This document shows positions 34,419 through 43,271 of a stretch of 64,000 nt of DNA, piece after piece. The translations under genes were made by a program, and so were the position numbers. The stretch is taken from assembly GCA_002422605.1 (NCBI GenBank), contig DISW01000001.1, positions 253,114 through 317,113 on the forward strand. Reading direction: 5' to 3'. Positions within the stretch are counted from its first letter, which is position 1; every line of letters begins with the position of its first letter. Under the pieces are notes generated by a model. It was not told the DNA's origin and did not search any database. It saw only the letters and a program-made list of their open reading frames with translations. This stretch comes from Bacteriovoracaceae bacterium UBA6200. Its GTDB lineage: Bacteria > Bdellovibrionota > Bacteriovoracia > Bacteriovoracales > Bacteriovoracaceae.

Positions 34419-36104
34419 GTGCTCTATTTTCCTATGTTTATGATGATCACCTATGTGGCGATCTTTATCTTCGGTATTCTTCTACTCTCAAAGATCACTC
34501 CAAGTTATCGCCGCAGTGAGATCCGCTGGCTCATGGCCTTTATTGCTGCTGTTTGTATTGTCTCCTTTTGTTGTCTAAATGTTTACCTATTTAATTCTTT
34601 TGAGGCCAAGATCCTTTTTTCAAGGCTTCGTTACGTTGGCTATGCCCTCATCGCCCAAACTTGGTTTTTCTTTTTATTAATCAATTTTAGTAAACTCAAA
34701 TTTATAAAATCTCCCTTTATTGTTATTCCTTTCATCATCCAGATGGCCATTACTGTTATTCTCACCATCATCCCCCAGACTAGTCATCTCATAGTTTTTG
34801 ATTTCTCTCCCATTCATTGGCAAGGGGCCGATCTTCTCACTTTTAAAAACGGTGCTTGGTTTAACTTCCACATCACTGTTTCTTATCTCTGTGGGCTCAT
34901 TAGTTTTTTCTACGCTCTGGTAGTGGGGTTAAAGAGTGACGGTAGTAGAAGACGGCAACTCTTAATCCTCTCCATAGGAGGGGCCATTGGTCTTATTGCC
35001 GATTCTTACTGCGTGATTACCAATAGTCCCTTGAGATGGTCAATGATTTCAGGGGTGGGCTTTCTTTTAGCAGAAGTCTCTATCTACTATGCCGTAATTA
35101 AGCATGGCCTTTTGAACCTCTCAAGTGTGGCCCGGGATCAAATATTTCAGTCCATCAGTGAAGCCTTGATCATTGTAGATGAGCAGCAAAATGTGGTGGA
35201 TGCCAATCTTGAAGCAAAAAAGAGATTCAGTATCCCTGATAAACTCCCCTTACCTCTTAGTCATTTTGAGAATTTGAACAATTTAAATCTTTCCGTTACT
35301 TCCCAAGAGATTGAAATTGAAGAAAGTACTTTTCTGGTAAGTTCCCAGCCTCTAAAAAACTCTACCGGAAAAATTTTAATTTTTTACGAAGTGACCATTC
35401 AAAGAAAACAGCTCCAATCTCTTAGTCAGGATCTAAACTTTAAGGGAGAGCTATTAAAGATGATCACACACGACTTCTCAGGTATCCTCAATCTACAAAG
35501 CTACCTCTCCTCAGTGCTTGAGGAGGAAGTTTCGCCGGAATTAAAAGAGAAGGCAGGGGCCCTGAAAAACTCCTCCCTATCAACTCGGGATATGATGAAT
35601 AATGTGCTCCTTTGGGCAAAAAGCCAGCAAAGGGAATTCACTCCCGTTATTGGTCTCTTTGAACTAAATACACTTATAAAAGAGACAATTATGCATCTGG
35701 AAACGATGTGGAGTGCTAAGAAAATTAAAATCACGCAAACCACCGATCTAGGTCAAGCGCACTGTATTTTAACCGGAGATTCGGTAATGATTGAGTCAGT
35801 AGTGCGAAATATTCTTAGTAATGCCATTCGCGCTTCTCATAACTCCGGAAGTATTGAGATCCACACCTCGCAACTGGGCGAGGCCATAAAAATCTCTATT
35901 ATAGATCATGGAGAAGGCATTCCTGGGTCCAAGCTCATGGCCATAAAGAGCAATGTGAATCAACCTCTTAGAGATTCGAAAGGCTTTGGCATTGGTCTTG
36001 TCATAGCCAAGCATTTTATAAATATTCACCGTGGGGAATTTTTTATTGAGTCAACTCTAGGAGAAGGTTCAATAGTCTCTTTCACACTCCCACTTAAGTC
36101 ATAG
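34419..36104 (+). CDS. 7TM histidine kinase
   Basis: 561 residues: seven N-terminal membrane helices (about 1-225) of the 'His-kinase N-terminal 7TM' type, a short PAS-like segment (SEALIIVDEQQNVVDANLEA), HisKA helix with ITHDFSGILNLQ, N-box ILSNAIRAS, G1 DHGEGIPG and G2 GFGIGLVIAKHF. The start is GTG 34419. It overlaps the convergent response-regulator gene by six bases, and a paralogous regulator lies 1.4 kb away. It probably phosphorylates one or both. Confidence 0.88.
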   Translation: MLYFPMFMMITYVAIFIFGILLLSKITPSYRRSEIRWLMAFIAAVCIVSFCCLNVYLFNSFEAKILFSRLRYVGYALIAQTWFFFLLINFSKLKFIKSPFIVIPFIIQMAITVILTIIPQTSHLIVFDFSPIHWQGADLLTFKNGAWFNFHITVSYLCGLISFFYALVVGLKSDGSRRRQLLILSIGGAIGLIADSYCVITNSPLRWSMISGVGFLLAEVSIYYAVIKHGLLNLSSVARDQIFQSISEALIIVDEQQNVVDANLEAKKRFSIPDKLPLPLSHFENLNNLNLSVTSQEIEIEESTFLVSSQPLKNSTGKILIFYEVTIQRKQLQSLSQDLNFKGELLKMITHDFSGILNLQSYLSSVLEEEVSPELKEKAGALKNSSLSTRDMMNNVLLWAKSQQREFTPVIGLFELNTLIKETIMHLETMWSAKKIKITQTTDLGQAHCILTGDSVMIESVVRNILSNAIRASHNSGSIEIHTSQLGEAIKISIIDHGEGIPGSKLMAIKSNVNQPLRDSKGFGIGLVIAKHFINIHRGEFFIESTLGEGSIVSFTLPLKS

Positions 36105-36728
36105 GCGAGCTTTTAAATACCAGGCAGTAAGTTCAGCGGCATTTCTCATCCCTGTCTTACTCATGATGTTGGCCCGGTGAAAGCGCACAGTAGAAAGGGC
36201 AACTCCTAATTGATTGGCAATTTCCTGGTTTGTTTGCCCATCAATTATTCCTTTTAGCACTTCATTTTCTTTTCCAGTGAATTCAATGACCGTATGATTT
36301 CCAATTATTTGAGTTATGAAAGGGTCTAGATAGCTTTTCACTTCCCCCCGAGCTATGTGGGCAAGACAGGCCCCCAAGTGATCAGACGAAGTTGATTTCT
36401 GAATAATCCCCTCAACATTCTTGTCTTTTACTCGCACAAGTAACTCTGCTTGATCACAACTGGTGATGACTATGATTTTTATCAGAGAGGAGATCTTTTT
36501 TAGTTCAGTGATCACTTCTAGCCCTGAGATATCGGGGAGATTTAAGTCCTGCAAAACCAGATCAATTTTATGGTTCCTCACAAGGTCTATGGCCTCATTC
36601 CCATTCTTCGCCTTAAAAATGGTTAGCTCTTCAGGGATTATCTCCCGCAGACAGCTTTCGATGCCAATTCGAATAAAGGAGTGATCATCACAAATGAGAA
36701 CATTTTTAAAACTGGCGTTTTCTTTCAT
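36099..36728 (-). CDS. LuxR/NarL-type response regulator (copy 1)
   Basis: 209 residues: receiver domain with phospho-Asp in LVLQDLNLPD, Thr/Lys switch positions, and a C-terminal LuxR helix-turn-helix (TNQEIANQLGVALSTVRFHR). It is a clear paralogue of the regulator at 37457-38086. Together with the 7TM kinase and the three palindromes upstream of exported-protein genes it outlines a local regulon. Confidence 0.92.
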   Translation of the reverse strand: MKENASFKNVLICDDHSFIRIGIESCLREIIPEELTIFKAKNGNEAIDLVRNHKIDLVLQDLNLPDISGLEVITELKKISSLIKIIVITSCDQAELLVRVKDKNVEGIIQKSTSSDHLGACLAHIARGEVKSYLDPFITQIIGNHTVIEFTGKENEVLKGIIDGQTNQEIANQLGVALSTVRFHRANIMSKTGMRNAAELTAWYLKARL

Positions 36729-36772
36729 TAGACTATTTTAAGAGACTACTAAGCTTATCACAATCTTTACCT

Positions 36773-36792
36773 CCCCCTACGTTGGTAGGGGG
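36773..36792. promoter_or_regulatory. Palindrome, proposed response-regulator operator (site 1)
   Basis: CCCCCTAC-GTTG-GTAGGGGG, a perfect 8-4-8 palindrome followed by GACA, centred 72 bp before the start of the lipoprotein gene at 36855. It shares the layout CCTAnAC-N4-GTnTAGG-GGACA with sites 2 and 3 but has a more GC-rich core. It also lies upstream of the divergent regulator at 36728. Confidence 0.6.
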
Positions 36793-36854
36793 ACAGCTTT
36801 TTTTACCTAACTTAAAATTAACGCAAGAAACTTAATTAGACAGGAGGTCTAAAA

Positions 36855-37418
36855 TTGAATAAGAAAAATATCGCTCTCATGTGTTCTGTTTTTATTTTAC
36901 TGGTGGGGTGTGGTAAGAAGGATTCTTCGAGTTCAACTCCGGGTCCCAGTGGTATTGTTGCTGATTGTGTAAAGCTACCATGCTTCTACTCAGTTGAAAC
37001 CGAGAATGGAAATTTAGGCGGCATAAGCGGTGCGGATGCTCTTTGCCAAACAAAACATTCAACGGCAAAAGCCTTTCTAGTTGATGGAGTAAAACGAAGT
37101 GCTGATCCTCAGAAAGATTGGGTTCTGGATCCTAACACCTCATACTATCATGTTGATGGAACACTTATTGGTACCACCAACGAAGATGGTCTTTTCGCTT
37201 TTCCTTTAAGTGAATCACTGCTTAAGGAAGAAGAATGGTACTGGACAGGGATGTTATATACCTGGGAAAGTAATACTGATAACTGTTTAAAATGGACCTC
37301 GACAACTCCAGCAGAGTCTGGAAGTGGCGGTACTGGAGATGTAACCAGTCCTGGCGCCATATGGGTAGGTAAAAAAGCCTGCGGGGTTCCTAACAAACTT
37401 CTCTGTGTCGCTCACTAA
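36855..37418 (+). CDS. DUF1554-like lipoprotein
   Basis: 187 residues from TTG 36855 with AGGAGGT upstream. The lipoprotein signal ends L-V-G-C, a low-complexity Ser-rich linker follows, and the domain begins CFYSVETENGNLGGISGADALCQ, the start of the DUF1554/collectin-like pattern. Four cysteines near the ends probably form disulfides, and W-T-S/T-T-P-A and GVPNKLLCV match the family end. A surface role is likely; ligand unknown. Confidence 0.78.
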   Translation: MNKKNIALMCSVFILLVGCGKKDSSSSTPGPSGIVADCVKLPCFYSVETENGNLGGISGADALCQTKHSTAKAFLVDGVKRSADPQKDWVLDPNTSYYHVDGTLIGTTNEDGLFAFPLSESLLKEEEWYWTGMLYTWESNTDNCLKWTSTTPAESGSGGTGDVTSPGAIWVGKKACGVPNKLLCVAH

Positions 37419-37435
37419 ACTCCATTTAATATCAG

Positions 37436-37458
37436 GGTCGCTTTGGGGGCGGCCTTTT
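37436..37458 (+). terminator. Weak intrinsic terminator
   Basis: GGTCGC and GCGGCC pair with one G-U, a seven-base loop, and TTTT follows. It lies between the lipoprotein gene and the convergent regulator. Confidence 0.4.
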
Positions 37459-38086
37459 AGAAGAGCTTATTTTGCAGATGCCGGGCGGTGAGTTCTGCTG
37501 CATTTCTTACTCCCGCTTTACTGAGTATATTAGCACGGTGAAAGCGCACACTAAAAATACTGCAATTGAGTTCATCGGCAATTTCTTGATTAGTAGAACC
37601 TTTAACAATTTCAGCAAGAATCAACAGCTCCTTCTGGGTAAAATCACAAGAGTGCACTTCTTGGAGTAAGGCAGACACTTCTGCATCTAGAAATGGTTTA
37701 TTTGCACTTTCTTCTACCCATAAGAGTGCTCGGCTTAAGTGTTCTACGGAGGTAGCTTTTTGCATGATACCCGCAACTCCTAAGGCCATCACCTTACCCA
37801 AAACAGCAGGTTGATCACAACTTGTGACCACTAAAATTTTGACTGAAGGTTTTACTTTCTTAATTTTTTCTATGAGCTCAGTGCCTGAAATATCAGGAAG
37901 ACCTAAATCCATAAGAATTAAATCAAAATCCCTATCAATAATTTCGGCAAGAGCACGAGCACCATTGCCGACGATGGTAAGTTCTGCATGAGGAAGAAGA
38001 TTTTTGAGAACAATATCTAGTCCCATTTGCACTAAAGGGTGATCTTCACAAATCAGGATTCTTTTTAAATCTTTAAATTTCGTCAT
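37457..38086 (-). CDS. LuxR/NarL-type response regulator (copy 2)
   Basis: 209 residues, the same length and layout as the regulator at 36099-36728: receiver phospho-Asp in LILMDLGLPD and helix-turn-helix TNQEIADELNCSIFSVRFHR. The two probably arose by duplication around the lipoprotein gene. The palindrome at 38122-38139 is only 36 bases from its start codon, so it may also control itself. Confidence 0.92.
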   Translation of the reverse strand: MTKFKDLKRILICEDHPLVQMGLDIVLKNLLPHAELTIVGNGARALAEIIDRDFDLILMDLGLPDISGTELIEKIKKVKPSVKILVVTSCDQPAVLGKVMALGVAGIMQKATSVEHLSRALLWVEESANKPFLDAEVSALLQEVHSCDFTQKELLILAEIVKGSTNQEIADELNCSIFSVRFHRANILSKAGVRNAAELTARHLQNKLF

Positions 38087-38121
38087 ATTTAAGATGATAA
38101 CTCTTTTTTTTAAATGGCGAA

Positions 38122-38139
38122 CCTATACCAATGTATAGG
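38122..38139. promoter_or_regulatory. Palindrome, proposed response-regulator operator (site 2)
   Basis: CCTATAC-CAAT-GTATAGG, a perfect 7-4-7 palindrome followed by GACAAAAATTTGGA. It is centred 67 bp before the ATG at 38198. Site 3 has the same arms and an almost identical 14 bases after it. Confidence 0.7.
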
Positions 38140-38197
38140 GACAAAAATTTGGATGCTGCCATAATAATGCTGAACAACAAGAGCAGGAGTGCGCAAA

Positions 38198-39448
38198 ATG
38201 TTTAAAAGACTGTTGATGATATCAAGTTTCGTGATTTTGACGGGTTGTGGATCTGATAGTGGATCTAATAGTGGAGTAGATAGTACTACTGATGCACCTC
38301 TGCCCCCTGCCGAAAACGTAGAAATTCATGCTTCTAAGGTGTTTATGGGGGGCAATTTTGGACAAGTGAATAATTTTATTCACAATTCAAAGCTCTACCA
38401 AGTGATGAGGGACGATGATAATTTCTCTTTGACCCGTCTAGCCGCTCTGGGAGTTGATGAGTCTTTTGGAACCCAAGGCTTTCAAAATCTAACCGGCCCT
38501 TCAGGTATTTTAAGCGATACGAAACAACCTACTTCATTAATTGAATGCAAAAATAATGTCTATAGTGTCACCAATTATAATGTTATTCATCAGTTAAAAT
38601 TGGAAGCAGATGGAGCTTCATTTTCTGCAGAAGAAATTGATAAATTAGAAAATTATACCTCCCAGGCACCGCAAGGAGTAGAATTGTATTGTACAGATTC
38701 TCACCTCGCGGTTTTCCATCTTAAAAATGGAGCTGACACTGAGTGGGGGATAGCTTCTATAAACCTAACCACTAAGAAATTAAATTCTTATAAGGTAAAT
38801 TTCTCATTCAATAGTCCCAAGGGGATGTGGTCTCATAATGGAAAAGTTTATTTTTTAACTATCCATAACCAAGGATATCCTCAGTACACCGAAATGACTT
38901 TTGACGAAGTTCAAGATACTGCTACCCTTGGTACACCTGTTTCTGTACCAAGTTTAAAAGATTTGAATTTAGGAATTGCCTTACAGAACAGAAATGGGGT
39001 CAATACTCTTTCAGGATTTACTCCTCAACATAGTTCTTTATCTGTTTCCACAAGTCTAACTTCAATAGAGATTCATGATAAGATGATAGGTGATAAGTTT
39101 ACTCCTGAAGATTTTCATACCTTTGAGTTTACTGCGGGGAATTTCATAAGTTTCAGATACAATATTTGTCATACACTTGATAATAAGCAGTATGGGGTAT
39201 TTTTAAATAAAGGGAATAGTTCAGGTTATTACGAAACATCATTTTTTGTATTAGACACTGAAACAAAGGCCATTTCCGCTAATTTTAATGAGGGGAAAGC
39301 GAATATTTTACCTCAAAATAGTCCTTATGATTCTTATTGGGGAGATTTCCTATCGAATGTAGGCTGCCTTGGAAATTCTATTTATTTTTCTTACCAAGAT
39401 ACTCTAAGCACTCCAGAAAAAGCGGTAATGGTTCGCTATTCTTTTTAG
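38198..39448 (+). CDS. Large lipoprotein of unknown function
   Basis: The start is ATG 38198, eight bases after AGGAG; an upstream GTG (38189) overlaps that site. The 416-residue product has a lipoprotein signal ending L-T-G-C and a Ser/Gly/Asp-rich linker (SDSGSNSGVDS). The body is rich in repeated beta-strand units and may be a propeller. No family recognised. It is preceded by operator site 2 and followed by a strong terminator. Confidence 0.7.
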   Translation: MFKRLLMISSFVILTGCGSDSGSNSGVDSTTDAPLPPAENVEIHASKVFMGGNFGQVNNFIHNSKLYQVMRDDDNFSLTRLAALGVDESFGTQGFQNLTGPSGILSDTKQPTSLIECKNNVYSVTNYNVIHQLKLEADGASFSAEEIDKLENYTSQAPQGVELYCTDSHLAVFHLKNGADTEWGIASINLTTKKLNSYKVNFSFNSPKGMWSHNGKVYFLTIHNQGYPQYTEMTFDEVQDTATLGTPVSVPSLKDLNLGIALQNRNGVNTLSGFTPQHSSLSVSTSLTSIEIHDKMIGDKFTPEDFHTFEFTAGNFISFRYNICHTLDNKQYGVFLNKGNSSGYYETSFFVLDTETKAISANFNEGKANILPQNSPYDSYWGDFLSNVGCLGNSIYFSYQDTLSTPEKAVMVRYSF

Positions 39449-39471
39449 AAAAAAAATGAGTTTTGAAAATC

Positions 39472-39497
39472 GCCCAGCTTTTGCTGGGCTTTTTTTT
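39472..39497 (+). terminator. Intrinsic terminator
   Basis: GCCCAGC and GCTGGGC form a seven-base-pair stem with a four-base loop, followed by eight T. Confidence 0.9.
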
Positions 39498-39513
39498 ATG
39501 CCTGACATGAAAA

Positions 39514-39531
39514 CCTATACGGCCGTATAGG
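39514..39531. promoter_or_regulatory. Palindrome, proposed response-regulator operator (site 3)
   Basis: CCTATAC-GGCC-GTATAGG followed by GACAAAAATTCGGA, centred 66 bp before the ATG at 39589. The arms are identical to site 2 while the spacer differs, as expected for a dimeric activator. Confidence 0.7.
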
Positions 39532-39588
39532 GACAAAAATTCGGAAGATGCAATAATTCATCTAAGCACAATCATGGAGGCTTAGAAA

Positions 39589-40086
39589 ATGAAAATGATT
39601 CCTCGATTACTCGTATTTGGACTATTAAGCATGAGCAGCACCTGGGCCAGTGAATTGAGTCAGTCTCTCAATTTAAAAAAAGGACAGGTTGGTCTTATTG
39701 CAGCTGAACAAGGCGGAGGTTGGAGCCAGAGTGGTGTTATAAAATACACACCTCGCCATCAATTAAACAAAAACTTTTCTTGGGGCGTAGACTTAGGTTT
39801 TAGCTATTTTCACCGTCACGATAAAGTAGAGTTTCCCGTGTTTAAGTATCTTCTCTCTCTTGATTATAGTGTTTATGAGTCTTTGATTTTGCGTGCCAAG
39901 GCAGGGGCCGAAACTTGGGGCGAGGATCAAGGAACAAAACCATCGGTGGGTGGAGAAGTTGCTCGAAAGCTCTCTGAAGGTCTCTTTGGTATCAAGTGGG
40001 TTGATGAAGTTTTTTTCTCTTATCAATCAGTTTTTCAAGACCCTTCCTCTCAGCAGTTTGTGTTGGGTCTTGGGACTCAGTTCTAA
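39589..40086 (+). CDS. Putative outer-membrane beta-barrel protein
   Basis: 165 residues with a signal peptide (cleavage near TWA-S, residue 20), then alternating polar/hydrophobic strands of about ten residues and a C-terminal Phe (LGLGTQF), the usual signal for barrel insertion. Size would suit an eight-stranded barrel. Strongly tied to the local regulon by operator site 3. Confidence 0.72.
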   Translation: MKMIPRLLVFGLLSMSSTWASELSQSLNLKKGQVGLIAAEQGGGWSQSGVIKYTPRHQLNKNFSWGVDLGFSYFHRHDKVEFPVFKYLLSLDYSVYESLILRAKAGAETWGEDQGTKPSVGGEVARKLSEGLFGIKWVDEVFFSYQSVFQDPSSQQFVLGLGTQF

Positions 40087-40122
40087 ATAACAACCATTAA
40101 ATTTAAAGTGAGATTTTTTAAA

Positions 40123-41268
40123 ATGAAGAAAATATTTTTTTTATTCATCCTGTGTTTGAGTGTCATCTCTTGTGGTTCTGGATTAAACCCAGAAGAGATT
40201 AATGGCAGCAATTCTTCTTCAGGGAGTTCAGGAAATTCAGGAAACGGTAATCTTTCAGGAGATGGTTTTGGTAATAGTAAGAAGGCCGATGGAGTTTGGG
40301 TGCCGGGCATGTGGAAAGAAGGTGTATGGACAGCATACCCTAATGGTCTGACCGGTGATAATTCTAGAACTGCTCTAATTTATACAGCGGCATTAGTGGG
40401 GTCTGATATTTATGCTCCCGGCTATAGCTTTGACCCTTTGAACAACCATGTTCCTGGCTACTGGAAAAATGGGGTTTGGGTAGCCTTGGATAATGTGGTT
40501 TCTGGTACGCCAAGGCAGATGGACGCTAGAAGAATTGTTGTCTCTGGATCTGATATATATTTGACCGGATATTGTTATTCCCTGAACAGGGGCGTTTTGT
40601 GGACGAATGGAGTTATGACTTTATTGCAAGAAAATCCTGCTACGAGGTCATTTATATTCGCGCTGGGACTTCTAGATGCAAATGTCTATGCAGGTGGATA
40701 TAGCGAGGGGGCTGCGGTGAATGAGGAGCCAGGCTACTTCATAAATAATGTTTGGACTGATCTGCCTCTGGGAGTAAATGGTGGTAGAGTCCTTGATATC
40801 GCTTTCTCAGGAAGTGATGTTTATGCTGCCGGTATTAATTATGTAATGGAAACTGGATCACCAAAAGATGAATTAGGTTACTGGAAAAATAACATCTGGA
40901 ATGCGCTTCCTAATTCAGAAGGGACGAGATGGGGATCTGCGGATACTATCGTTGTTGATTCAGGAGATATTTATGTTTCAGGGGATGCTAGGTTATCATC
41001 TCAGGTTACCGGTATAAAAGTCCCTGGATATTGGAAAAACGGAGTCTGGGAAACCTTAATTAATGGTGAGACCAATGATAAATCTCAAACGGCCACAATC
41101 AAAGAATTAATAATTTCAAACTCAGATGTTTATGCTTATGGATACAGTGTTAATGCTTCGGGAAAAAGGGTTCCAGGATTCTGGAAAAATGGCAGCTGGA
41201 CAGGGCTTCTCAATGGTGAAACAGGGGATAATTCTCAAGACGCAGAGATGGTGTACCCTCTCTATTAG
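40123..41268 (+). CDS. Lipoprotein with repeated W-K-N-G-x-W motifs
   Basis: 381 residues from ATG 40123 (a longer frame adds five residues). The lipoprotein signal ends V-I-S-C and a Ser/Asn/Gly linker follows. About six repeats of 50-60 residues follow, each with P-G-Y-W-K-N-G-V-W-x-x-L and later S-G-S-D-I-Y-x-x-G-Y, which would form a beta-propeller or a similar toroid on the cell surface. Repeat 3 is degenerate. Function unknown. It follows the barrel gene at a short distance and is probably co-transcribed. Confidence 0.75.
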   Translation: MKKIFFLFILCLSVISCGSGLNPEEINGSNSSSGSSGNSGNGNLSGDGFGNSKKADGVWVPGMWKEGVWTAYPNGLTGDNSRTALIYTAALVGSDIYAPGYSFDPLNNHVPGYWKNGVWVALDNVVSGTPRQMDARRIVVSGSDIYLTGYCYSLNRGVLWTNGVMTLLQENPATRSFIFALGLLDANVYAGGYSEGAAVNEEPGYFINNVWTDLPLGVNGGRVLDIAFSGSDVYAAGINYVMETGSPKDELGYWKNNIWNALPNSEGTRWGSADTIVVDSGDIYVSGDARLSSQVTGIKVPGYWKNGVWETLINGETNDKSQTATIKELIISNSDVYAYGYSVNASGKRVPGFWKNGSWTGLLNGETGDNSQDAEMVYPLY

Positions 41269-41285
41269 AAATTTAGCAAATCTGA

Positions 41286-41310
41286 GGCCCTTCATGAGAA
41301 GGGCCTTTTT
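41286..41310 (+). terminator. Intrinsic terminator
   Basis: GGCCCTT and AAGGGCC form a seven-base-pair stem with a six-base loop, followed by five T. It ends transcription 70 bases before the island boundary. Confidence 0.88.
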
Positions 41311-41378
41311 ATTCACTATTCCTTCGGAATGCCCAAACGAGCTAATTCATGTTATTTTAGATTCAGAGGTTAGAACAA

Positions 41379-41400
41379 CAATGCCCGAACTACCCGAAGT
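41379..41400 (+). repeat. attL: left copy of the 22-bp core and mutM stub
   Basis: Begins CAATGCCCGAAC and ends CCCGAAGT. After it the frame reads GGT TAA, so only MPELPEVG is encoded. The bases before this copy (TTAGAACAA) are probably the original mutM leader and promoter region. Confidence 0.9.
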
Positions 41401-41474
41401 GGGTTAAGTGCATTTAAGCTCAACGTCTTTTCAGGATTTTGAGAGTGAAAACGAGTCTGTTCTCTTCTTTGTGA

Positions 41475-41510
41475 TTTACCGATATTTACTGAAGTTTACC
41501 GGGGTTTACC
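41475..41510 (+). repeat. Four TTTAC(C/T) repeats at exact 10-bp spacing inside attL
   Basis: TTTACC, TTTACT, TTTACC and TTTACC start at 41475, 41485, 41495 and 41505. The one-turn spacing puts all on the same helix face, as in arm-type sites of integrases or excisionases. They are about 75-110 bases from the core repeat. GC-rich CTCGCCCC units follow at 41517-41535. Confidence 0.75.
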
Positions 41511-41560
41511 AACTGCCTCGCCCCCCTCGCCCCTCAGTTGGAGGATTTAACAGTCAGCAG

Positions 41561-42205
41561 TTATTTCTTTACTTCAATGAGTTGAATATCGTTCGTCTTT
41601 ATATCTAATTGTACAAAAGGCGTTCTTGATACTGTTTGATCCAGATAGCCTATAACAACCTTCTCATTTGAACTTCCATCAGAGAATTTTACTTTAATGG
41701 CCAATGAACCTTCACCCTGAGTAAATATAACAATTTGATCTCTGCCACCGATGGCGATTTGTTCAACTTCCATTGATTTTTCTCTGGGGTATGACACTAA
41801 AGCGCTTTCGATGGTTTTACCTGACAAATTTCTAATGGTTATAACTACCCTTGAAGCATAGTGGGTTACAAACATTGCCATTCCAAACGAAAGGCAAACA
41901 GAAAATATGAAAATACCGGTGAATTTATAAAATGCAGTTCTAAACTTCTCGCTACTTTTGAATTCTTTATACCTATATATCACTGTACCTAGAACTACCG
42001 CATAAATTACGCCCCCACAGAGCAATGCCAGTAAGAAGTAGAGAAATCCTAAGCCATGAATAGTGTCCAGCCATACATTATCAGCAGCAGTGAAAAACAG
42101 CATAGCCCAAAATAAGAAGACGACGAAACCCAGGGCGAGTAACACCAATAAAGAATAGTAACGAAACTTAAAATACTTTTTTACATCTTCAAAATTAAGT
42201 ATCAT
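41561..42205 (-). CDS. Island membrane protein of unknown function
   Basis: 214 residues with three hydrophobic segments (about 15-37, 49-73 and 90-113), then a beta-rich domain of about 100 residues. It overlaps the gene at 42202 by four bases, so the two form a unit at the left end of the island. No family recognised. Confidence 0.6.
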   Translation of the reverse strand: MILNFEDVKKYFKFRYYSLLVLLALGFVVFLFWAMLFFTAADNVWLDTIHGLGFLYFLLALLCGGVIYAVVLGTVIYRYKEFKSSEKFRTAFYKFTGIFIFSVCLSFGMAMFVTHYASRVVITIRNLSGKTIESALVSYPREKSMEVEQIAIGGRDQIVIFTQGEGSLAIKVKFSDGSSNEKVVIGYLDQTVSRTPFVQLDIKTNDIQLIEVKK

Positions 42206-42681
42206 TTAGTATTTATCTTCTTATTCATCAAACTTTCAAGATCACTTATGTATTGATTGTACTGATTACCGCCGACTTCTTTATAGAAGGAACCATATCT
42301 CGGAAGAGTGACAGGGTTCCTCGAACCATGAAAGAATAAAAGGTAGCTCTTCTTTTCAGTCAATGACATGGGACAAGCTGCTCCTGGATTCTTTCCTGAA
42401 GTTTCTCCAAAAATCAAATCACCACTTTTATAATGACCTTTGATTGGCTTGACGATTTTCCCTGTAAACTTGAAGGGAGCTGCGTACCACGACTTATCCG
42501 CCAAAGGTGTTATCTTCTCAATTTCTACAACGGCAACAACATTATAGCTATCCAGTGTCTTCTGACTGAGATTAGATGGATAAATCAAGTCTTTGCAAGC
42601 ATAGGATGCAAAGGAGTATGTAATTAAAAGACCTATGTAAAAAATGTATTTAATCATAATAAATATCATACTCTGATTCAT
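42202..42681 (-). CDS. Exported protein with a TIMP/NTR-like pattern
   Basis: 159 residues. A signal peptide ends near SYA-C, so the mature protein would start with Cys-Lys-Asp-Leu. The following V-V-A-V-V-E-I and F-x-G-x-I-V-x-P-I-K-G-x-Y-K-x-G-D resemble the beta-barrel of TIMP/NTR-fold secreted proteins. The exact start is uncertain: ATGs at 42681, 42669 and 42657 are possible. Secreted from an island, its target is unknown. Confidence 0.6.
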   Translation of the reverse strand: MNQSMIFIMIKYIFYIGLLITYSFASYACKDLIYPSNLSQKTLDSYNVVAVVEIEKITPLADKSWYAAPFKFTGKIVKPIKGHYKSGDLIFGETSGKNPGAACPMSLTEKKSYLLFFHGSRNPVTLPRYGSFYKEVGGNQYNQYISDLESLMNKKINTK

Positions 42682-42716
42682 GAAATTGCAACATTAACTT
42701 TCAGGGTTGTTCAGGG

Positions 42717-43271
42717 CTAAGGGTACTTCAATTTGAAAGAGGTCTCTAACTTCTCCAGAAATTTAGCCACATTGAGGACCTTGATTTTAAGCTCAAAGAA
42801 TCTGTCTGCGTTCAACCTGTTCTTGGGATTCACGTCTTCATCTTTGAAAACAATAAGCCAACCGGAAGCACTTTCACCGGCAGGTTTTTCAATCTCAAAT
42901 TTTCCATGGCCTATTGAATTTCTCATTCTTCTTAGCACCGTGTTCAATCCGATAGTTCCTGGAAAGACATTCTGATTCACATCAAACTCTTTACAGGAAT
43001 CAATGAACCAACTTGTGAGTGAGAACGCGTGGTCTAGTTCCTCAGGCTTATCACCAAGATTCTTCATGAATTCCCTGACGATCACCACTGATGAATACAG
43101 AGAGTTAATCTCAGTAAACCAGACTGCTCTTCGATGATTAAAATTTGCAAAGCGGCTAACATCTTCGACGAGTTTAAGAGAAGCATTTGCACTCATCCGA
43201 TCATGAAGCCGGAAGAGTTCCACATTATTTTGCAATAGCTCCTTCACGTCTCTTAAGTTGCTTATGAACAT
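42717..43271 (-). CDS. HEPN-family protein (putative RNase)
   Basis: 184 residues from ATG 43271, placed by AAGGA nine bases upstream; a longer frame starts at 43301. All-helical, with the R-x4-6-H motif of HEPN domains in RRMRNSIGHGKFEI. HEPN proteins are often toxins or defence RNases. It stands divergent from the CBASS operon, so it may be a separate defence or a regulator; no antitoxin gene is obvious. Confidence 0.62.
   Translation of the reverse strand: MFISNLRDVKELLQNNVELFRLHDRMSANASLKLVEDVSRFANFNHRRAVWFTEINSLYSSVVIVREFMKNLGDKPEELDHAFSLTSWFIDSCKEFDVNQNVFPGTIGLNTVLRRMRNSIGHGKFEIEKPAGESASGWLIVFKDEDVNPKNRLNADRFFELKIKVLNVAKFLEKLETSFKLKYP

Noticed and set aside
41475..41510. CRISPR array or replication iterons
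   Set aside because: Units of six bases at 10-bp spacing are too short for CRISPR, and no replication gene is near; position beside attL fits arm sites better.
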